From: Desulfonatronum thioautotrophicum | Lineage (GTDB): Bacteria > Desulfobacterota > Desulfovibrionia > Desulfovibrionales > Desulfonatronaceae | Length of the DNA stretch: 64,000 nucleotides | Assembly (NCBI RefSeq): GCF_000934745.1 | Contig: NZ_JYNO01000001.1 | Coordinates: 682,001-746,000 of the forward strand | Direction: 5' to 3' | Translations under genes and position numbers: made by a program | The notes under the pieces: generated by a model | Told to the model about the DNA's origin: nothing | The model's database searches: none | Seen by the model: the letters and a program-made list of their open reading frames with translations, nothing else | Part shown: piece by piece, positions 59,199 to 64,000 of the stretch | Layout: every line of letters begins with the position of its first letter | Numbering within the stretch: the stretch's first letter is position 1

Positions 59199-59993
59199 AT
59201 TACCAAGCGCATCGACCGGGAACAGGCCGCGGTCTACGACCGCTGGCACGAGACCGAATCCGGAACCTTTGCTCTGGCCCAGGAAAAGCGCCTGTTGCAG
59301 TACTTCATGGCCCCCTGGACCCGCAGGCAGCGGAAGCTGCTGGAGGTGGGGTGCGGGACAGGGCGGTTTTTGCAATTTTTCTGGGAGAGCGGGTTTGACG
59401 TCACCGGTCTGGATGCCTCACCGGCCATGCTGGAATTGGCCCGGGAGCGGCTTGGGCACCGGGCTGATCTGCACTTGGGCCGGGCCGAGCACCTGCCGTT
59501 TCGGGACAAGGAGTTCGATGTGGTGGCGCTCCTGACCCTTTTGGAATTCTGCCCCGATCCGGAGCCGGTCTTGCAGGAAGCCCTGCGCGTGGCCCGCAAG
59601 GCCATTCTGCTCACGTTTTTGAACAAACAGTCCTGGTATGGCCTCTGTACCCGGGGTTCCCCGCTACGCAAAAAAAACGGACTGCTGGATCAGGCCCGCT
59701 GGTTCTCCTGGTGGGAGATTCAGGCCATGTTGTATCGGCATGCCGGGCCGCGTCCCATGGTCGGGGGATCCGTGCTCATCGGACCGAAAAGAACCTGGTC
59801 CGCCAACTCCACCTGGCGAAAGTTGAATTGTCGGTTGTGGCCGCCGTACCTGGGGGCCTACGCCGGGGTGCGCTGCGATCTGGTGGGGGACAAGCCGCTT
59901 ACGCCGATACTGGCATGGAAGGAAAAGGCCAAGCTTCGCCCGCTGGAGCAACCGGCTTCGTCCGGGGTGAACCGGAACGATGAGGGCCGATAG
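59199..59993 (+). CDS. Class I SAM-dependent methyltransferase, apparent ATT start
   Basis: 264 residues. Motif I is KLLEVGCGTGRFLQFFWESGFDVTGLDASPAMLELA, then RAEHLPFRDKEFDVVALLTLLEFCPDPEPVLQEALRVARKAILLTFLN, as in ubiquinone/menaquinone-type methyltransferases. Coding-like sequence begins TKRIDREQAAVYDRWHETESGTFALAQEKRLLQYF, directly after an ATT at 59199. AGGAG stands six bases before it and a TAG in frame just upstream. No ATG, GTG or TTG is placed to include this part; the next candidates are GTC-flanked or the TTG at 59295. The substrate is unknown. It converges with the helicase gene, 18 bp apart. Confidence 0.8.
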   Translation: MTKRIDREQAAVYDRWHETESGTFALAQEKRLLQYFMAPWTRRQRKLLEVGCGTGRFLQFFWESGFDVTGLDASPAMLELARERLGHRADLHLGRAEHLPFRDKEFDVVALLTLLEFCPDPEPVLQEALRVARKAILLTFLNKQSWYGLCTRGSPLRKKNGLLDQARWFSWWEIQAMLYRHAGPRPMVGGSVLIGPKRTWSANSTWRKLNCRLWPPYLGAYAGVRCDLVGDKPLTPILAWKEKAKLRPLEQPASSGVNRNDEGR

Positions 59994-60011
59994 CATCATT
60001 CTCCGCGTTGA

Positions 60012-62180
60012 TCAGCGGTCCATGGTTAAAAAATCGGCCATGATGGTCTTCAGGCCGAAGCCGGTAAAATTGACGCGGTATCTGTTGGGCGGCAGGAATT
60101 CGACGAGCTTGCCTCGACCAAATATCTTGTGGTGGCAGTAGCCCAAGGACGAGGGCCGCGGAGTGCCCGACTTCTCCGGTGCGGGTGATGGCCTGGTCGG
60201 GGGCGGCGGTGGAACCTGCTTGCTGCTCCGGGACGCGGAGCGGGTGGGCTTACCGTGTTTCCTTGGTTCCAGGCGGCCCAGGTAGTCTTCGCGCCACTCC
60301 TGGTAGCAATTCGGGGGTAATTCCCTGACAAAAAGGCTGGGCTCGGCCGGTTCGCTGCCGCCCATGAACCGGTTAAAGACCGACGACGGGATGAACAGGG
60401 CGAGGTGGTCTCTGGCCCGGGTGCAGGCTACGTACAGCAGTCGGCGTTCTTCTTCCAGGTCATCGGATTGCTCCAGGGCATGCCTGGACGGGAATCGACC
60501 ATTGACCAGGTCGATGACCAGCACGGCCTTCCATTCCAGGCCCTTGGCCGAGTGCACCGTGGACAGCACCACGTAGTCCTCGGGCTCGGCATCCGCATCT
60601 CCGCCCTCTTCCGGGCTTTCCAGGGTCAGCTCGGCCAGGAGGGCGTCCAGATCATCAAAGCCCGCGGCGATCTGCTGCAACTGATCCAGTCCGGCCTGGC
60701 GCCGGGGGTAGTCATCCGGATAGCGCTCCTGGAACATGGGCTGGTAGAATTCCAGGATGCGCTCCAGGGCCGGACTTGGCGCGGGTTTTTCCCGGCGCAG
60801 GCCGTTGATCAGGCTGAAGGCCGCGGAAACATCCGGGAATTTTTTTTCCACCTGGGCGATTTTCTTTTGATCGCCCTCCAGGAGGGCCTGGCAGAACCGG
60901 GTGCAGGTCTTTGGTCCCATGCCTTTGACATGGGCTACGGCCCGCTGCCAGGCCGGCAGGTCCGCCGGGTTGGCGACCAGGCGTAAATAGGCCAGGACAT
61001 CCTTGATGTGCGCGGCTTCGGTGAATTTCAGCCCGCCGAATTTGCGAAAGCGCAGGCCGATCTTGTTCAGCAGCATTTCCACGGGATAGGACTGGTACCC
61101 GGCCCGAAAGAGCACGGCAATGTCCCGCAGCCGGCACTCTTGGGACAGTTCCAGAATCTTGTCCACCACGACCTTGGCCTGGGTCTGGTCGCTGATGGTA
61201 TGGATCAGTTGCGGCTTGGGGCCCTCGGTGCGGCGGGAAAAGAGGTGTTTTTCAAAGTGGGTGGCGGCGTTTTGGAGCAGGGCGTTGGTCAGGTCCAGGA
61301 TGGGCTGGGCCGAGCGGTAGTTTTCTTCGAGACGAATGATGGTCGTGTTCGGGTAGGTCTTGGGGAAGGCCAGGATATTGCGCACTTCGGCTCCGCGAAA
61401 GGCGTATATGGACTGGGCGTCGTCGCCCACGACCATCATTCCGTGCCCGTCTCCGGCCAGAAGCTGGACCAGCCTGGCCTGGACCTTGTTCGTGTCCTGG
61501 AACTCGTCCACCATCACGTGGCCGTGACGTTGACGCAGGAAGTCGCTCAGATCCTGGCGTTCCAGGAGCAGACGTTCCAGGTTGAAAAGCAGGTCGTCGT
61601 AGTCCATCAGGCCGTGGCGCAGTTTGAACGCGGCGTAGGCCTCGGCAATGTGCTGGATGTCGTCGGCATAGGGCAGCAGGTGCGGCGTCTCCTGTTCCAG
61701 GAGTTGGACCAGGTCCAGCTCCTTGTTCCGGGATTTGCTGATCATGCCCAGAATGGTCGCCTTTTTGGGAAAGGCCTTGTCGCCCTTGCCCAGGCCAAGG
61801 TCGCCGCGGACTTGGCCGAGCAGGTCGCGCATGTCCGGGGCGTCCATGATCGTGAAGCGGTCCGGGTAGCCCAGGGCCGGGGCGTAGCGGCGCAGAACGG
61901 AACTGGCAAAGGCGTGAAACGTGCCGCCGGCCACGCCGCCCAGCTCCCGTCCGATCAGCCGGGCGGCCCGATGGAGCATCTCCTGGGCCGCCTTGCGGGT
62001 GAAAGTAAGCAGGAGAATGGTTTCCGGGGCAACGCCCTGGTGCACCAGATGGGCCAGGCGATAGGCAATGGTCCGGGTCTTGCCGCTTCCGGCTCCGGCA
62101 ATGACCAGCAATGGTCCGGTGCTGGAGTGGACAGCCTGCCATTGGGCCGGATTGAGGTGGCTTTGAAAATCAATGGTCAT
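60012..62180 (-). CDS. UvrD/PcrA/Rep-type ATP-dependent 3'-5' DNA helicase
   Basis: 722 residues with all superfamily 1A motifs: Q-motif LNPAQWQAV, Walker A AGAGSGKTRTIAYRL, TFTRKAAQEML (Ia), VDEFQDTNKVQ (II), VGDDAQSIYAFRGAE (III), RLEENYRSAQPIL (IV), VLSTVHSAKGLEWKAVLVIDLVNGRFP (V) and EEERRLLYVACTRARDHLALFIPS (VI). The C terminus has a Pro/Ser-rich linker and a small Tudor-like end (GRGKLVEFLPPNRYRVNFTGFGLKTIM) like that of PcrA/UvrD, which binds RNA polymerase. It unwinds DNA during repair or replication restart. Closest named member is uncertain (pcrA, uvrD or rep). Confidence 0.93.
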   Translation of the reverse strand: MTIDFQSHLNPAQWQAVHSSTGPLLVIAGAGSGKTRTIAYRLAHLVHQGVAPETILLLTFTRKAAQEMLHRAARLIGRELGGVAGGTFHAFASSVLRRYAPALGYPDRFTIMDAPDMRDLLGQVRGDLGLGKGDKAFPKKATILGMISKSRNKELDLVQLLEQETPHLLPYADDIQHIAEAYAAFKLRHGLMDYDDLLFNLERLLLERQDLSDFLRQRHGHVMVDEFQDTNKVQARLVQLLAGDGHGMMVVGDDAQSIYAFRGAEVRNILAFPKTYPNTTIIRLEENYRSAQPILDLTNALLQNAATHFEKHLFSRRTEGPKPQLIHTISDQTQAKVVVDKILELSQECRLRDIAVLFRAGYQSYPVEMLLNKIGLRFRKFGGLKFTEAAHIKDVLAYLRLVANPADLPAWQRAVAHVKGMGPKTCTRFCQALLEGDQKKIAQVEKKFPDVSAAFSLINGLRREKPAPSPALERILEFYQPMFQERYPDDYPRRQAGLDQLQQIAAGFDDLDALLAELTLESPEEGGDADAEPEDYVVLSTVHSAKGLEWKAVLVIDLVNGRFPSRHALEQSDDLEEERRLLYVACTRARDHLALFIPSSVFNRFMGGSEPAEPSLFVRELPPNCYQEWREDYLGRLEPRKHGKPTRSASRSSKQVPPPPPTRPSPAPEKSGTPRPSSLGYCHHKIFGRGKLVEFLPPNRYRVNFTGFGLKTIMADFLTMDR

Positions 62181-62196
62181 GGGTGGTGGAAACTTT

Positions 62197-63558
62197 TCAG
62201 CGCAGGGTAATCAGCGGATCCTGGGCGTTGAAGTGCTCGAGGACCGCCCGGCCCACATCCCGGACCCGAACCGGACCGGGCGTTGCCTGGGGAGGCTGGG
62301 AATCGTAAAAAAACGCATCGTCCGGGGTATGGCAGCCCAAGCGGTCTGCCTTGCTGAAGGTCGTGGGCTGGTCGAATTTGGCCCGCAAGGAAAAGCCCCG
62401 GTGCGGGATGCAGAGCAGATCAGGCATGGCCGGGTCGGCTGGTATCCGGTTCATGGGATGCGGCAGCGCGGCTCCTTTCGGGTAGGCTTCTTGCCAGGAC
62501 AGAACCTCCCTGATCACCGGCCGTCCCTGCCACTGGAGGCGCAACAGCTCGGCCTTGATGCGCCGGGCCAGTTCCGCGGCCTCGCCGGGCGGGATCGTTC
62601 CGCGGGCAAAGCGGGGAGTATGCAGATAAATCCGGCCGGGGTCCAGGGCAAAGGCCCGGCTTTTGGCGGAGATGGCCTGACCGTCCAGTTCGTTGCGCGG
62701 CGCCGTATCAACGTAAAAAAGGCCCTGTTCCCGCAACCAGGCGTTCAGGTCCATCTCCATGTCCAGACTGGTGAAGCCGTGATCAGCCAGAACCAGCAGG
62801 CGTTTCGGCTCGGGGAGCCGGTCGTAGCGTTCCAGGATGTCGCCCACCAGGTCGTCCCAGCGACGCAGAAAGTTCATGCTGGGGCCGTGCCAGGGGTGGT
62901 CGGCCTGCTCCAGGGCTGGAAAAAGGAAATGTCCCAGGCGATCGGTTTCCGTGAGCACGAAAACAAACAGATCCCAGGCCAGATCGGGCCAGAGCAGGTT
63001 CAGGGCCGCCCCGCGGCCGTGCAGGGTGTGGTCCAGCATGTTCAACAGATAGCCCAGATTGGCGCCACCCTGGGTGGTGTCCGTCTCCAGGGTGTATCCG
63101 GCGGAGCGCAGCTGGTGGGCCAAAAAAGGCGGAAAGGTGGCCCTGGCCAGGTCCTGGGCCACGAATCCGGCCACCAGCATGCCCTTGAGCGGCCTGGCCG
63201 GGTAGGTGTTGGGCAGGTTGACCACCCGGGACGTCAGGCCGTGGTCGCCCAGGCGGTCAAAAAGTGTTCTGCCGCGAACCTGGGTGAAGTCTGCGACATG
63301 CACGGAGTAGCTCCGGGGATCCAGGCGGGTAAAGCCGAAAATCCCGTGCTCCTCCGGCCCGGCGGCGGTGAAAAACGAGGTCCAGTTCACCGGGGACAAT
63401 TCCGGCAGTTCGGCCTGAATGGGCCGAGCCAGGGGAGTCAGGGCGATCCGGGCCAGATTGGGCAGGTGGCCTGCGCGACACAGCCGGCATGCGGTGGAAT
63501 AGGGCAGGCCATCCAGTCCCAGCACGACGAGTCTGGGCCGCGCGGTAGCGTCAGTCAT
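62197..63558 (-). CDS. Alkaline phosphatase-superfamily (type I phosphodiesterase) protein
   Basis: 453 residues. Metal-binding and catalytic landmarks of the nucleotide pyrophosphatase/phosphodiesterase branch: VVLGLDGLPYSTACRLCRAGHLPNLARI (first metal Asp, Ser/Thr nucleophile region), LSPVNWTSFFTAAGPEEHGIFGF, FVLTETDRLGHFLFP (Asp, His), LLVLADHGF (Asp-His) and RLGCHTPDDAFF (His). It has no signal peptide, so it is cytoplasmic. Substrate is unknown. It lies 16 bp upstream of the helicase gene in the same direction. Confidence 0.86.
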   Translation of the reverse strand: MTDATARPRLVVLGLDGLPYSTACRLCRAGHLPNLARIALTPLARPIQAELPELSPVNWTSFFTAAGPEEHGIFGFTRLDPRSYSVHVADFTQVRGRTLFDRLGDHGLTSRVVNLPNTYPARPLKGMLVAGFVAQDLARATFPPFLAHQLRSAGYTLETDTTQGGANLGYLLNMLDHTLHGRGAALNLLWPDLAWDLFVFVLTETDRLGHFLFPALEQADHPWHGPSMNFLRRWDDLVGDILERYDRLPEPKRLLVLADHGFTSLDMEMDLNAWLREQGLFYVDTAPRNELDGQAISAKSRAFALDPGRIYLHTPRFARGTIPPGEAAELARRIKAELLRLQWQGRPVIREVLSWQEAYPKGAALPHPMNRIPADPAMPDLLCIPHRGFSLRAKFDQPTTFSKADRLGCHTPDDAFFYDSQPPQATPGPVRVRDVGRAVLEHFNAQDPLITLR

Positions 63559-63746
63559 GGAGATCGTCCTTCAGTTCAGGTCCTGGTTTCGGGTTGTTCT
63601 TCGGTGGATTCACGGTTATTCTGAATGCTATTCGCCATCAAGAGAGATTGAGGCGATACTGATTAATAGCGAGACTAATGGGCGAGACAAGGGGCGGACG
63701 CCGCCGAGGTCTGAGACAGGCTGGGCAAAAACCGGAGGTGAGGAAC

Positions 63747-64000
63747 ATGGGGTATTCAGTGGAAGAAATGTTGGGGGCACGGGCCGAAGAGCTGTTGGCG
63801 TTTCAGACGCCGAAGATATCCAGGGACCTGTTGCACCTGCCGGGTCCGGATTTCGTGGATCGGGTCTATGCCCAATCCGACCGGAATAACCGGGTGTTGG
63901 GCAATCTGGCATGGCTGTTCAACCATGGCCGCCTGGGCGGGACCGGGTATCTGTCGATTCTGCCCGTGGACCAGGGCGTGGAGCATGCCGGTGGGGCCAG
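63747..64000 (+). CDS. Class I fructose-bisphosphate aldolase (DhnA/FbaB type), 5' part
   Basis: The first 84 codons are in the window, and the gene runs off the right edge. GAGGTGAGGAAC precedes the ATG at 63747. The translation contains LSILPVDQGVEHAGGA, the signature of archaeal-type class I aldolases (Asp of the active site in VDQG), after LFNHGRLGGTGY. It interconverts fructose 1,6-bisphosphate and triose phosphates through a Schiff base. The 188 bp to the divergent phosphodiesterase gene hold the promoters. Confidence 0.88.
   Translation, partial: MGYSVEEMLGARAEELLAFQTPKISRDLLHLPGPDFVDRVYAQSDRNNRVLGNLAWLFNHGRLGGTGYLSILPVDQGVEHAGGA

Overview
The window looks like a chromosomal segment of a Gram-negative, anaerobic deltaproteobacterium of the Desulfovibrionales type. 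This is an inference from gene content: a TRAP carboxylate transporter, indolepyruvate:ferredoxin oxidoreductase, an adenosylcobalamin-dependent ribonucleotide reductase, futalosine-route menaquinone synthesis, ygeW/ygeY, Nqr subunits, and GC-rich coding DNA. No rRNA, tRNA or CRISPR array was seen.

Layout. Positions 1-13467 are almost all on the minus strand: a broken membrane glycosyltransferase at the left edge, a GT39-type glycosyltransferase, a GT2-GtrA fusion, an exopolysaccharide O-acetylation set (AlgI plus two AlgJ/AlgX-like SGNH proteins), nqrF, nqrE and a phenylacetate-CoA-ligase-like enzyme. Positions 13739-20076 (plus strand) carry a TRAP transporter (dctQ, dctM, dctP), a TumE/TumA toxin-antitoxin pair, ygeY and ygeW. 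Then come a secreted protein of unknown function, a TPR membrane protein, iorA-iorB and a GAF/sigma-54 activator (20508-26895). A minus-strand operon at 26975-32747 encodes a dedicated Hsp70 system: DnaJ, GrpE, DnaK, an unknown 705-residue protein and a J-like protein without HPD. Next are ykgJ, a CoA-binding protein, mqnC, an M24 peptidase, and zraS with zraP, the latter under a clear sigma-54 promoter. Housekeeping genes follow: a UPF0182 protein, thiL, an ABC binding protein, intein-containing nrdJ, ftsE-ftsX and ilvD (39920-52742).

Positions 53025-59200 are accessory. Two integron-type gene cassettes (DUF6946; hicB-hicA) have recognisable attC sites but no integrase is nearby. They are followed by a methyltransferase, a type I restriction relic in which the start of hsdR is fused to the end of hsdS, a REP array with its Y1 transposase, and several small solitary genes. 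The right end returns to ordinary genes: a methyltransferase that appears to start at ATT, a UvrD-type helicase, a phosphodiesterase-family protein and the start of a class I fructose-bisphosphate aldolase.

Several dispersed repeat families run through the window. The most striking is a roughly 165-bp element with nested inverted repeats. Three of its four copies begin exactly at the TAG stop codon of the upstream gene.
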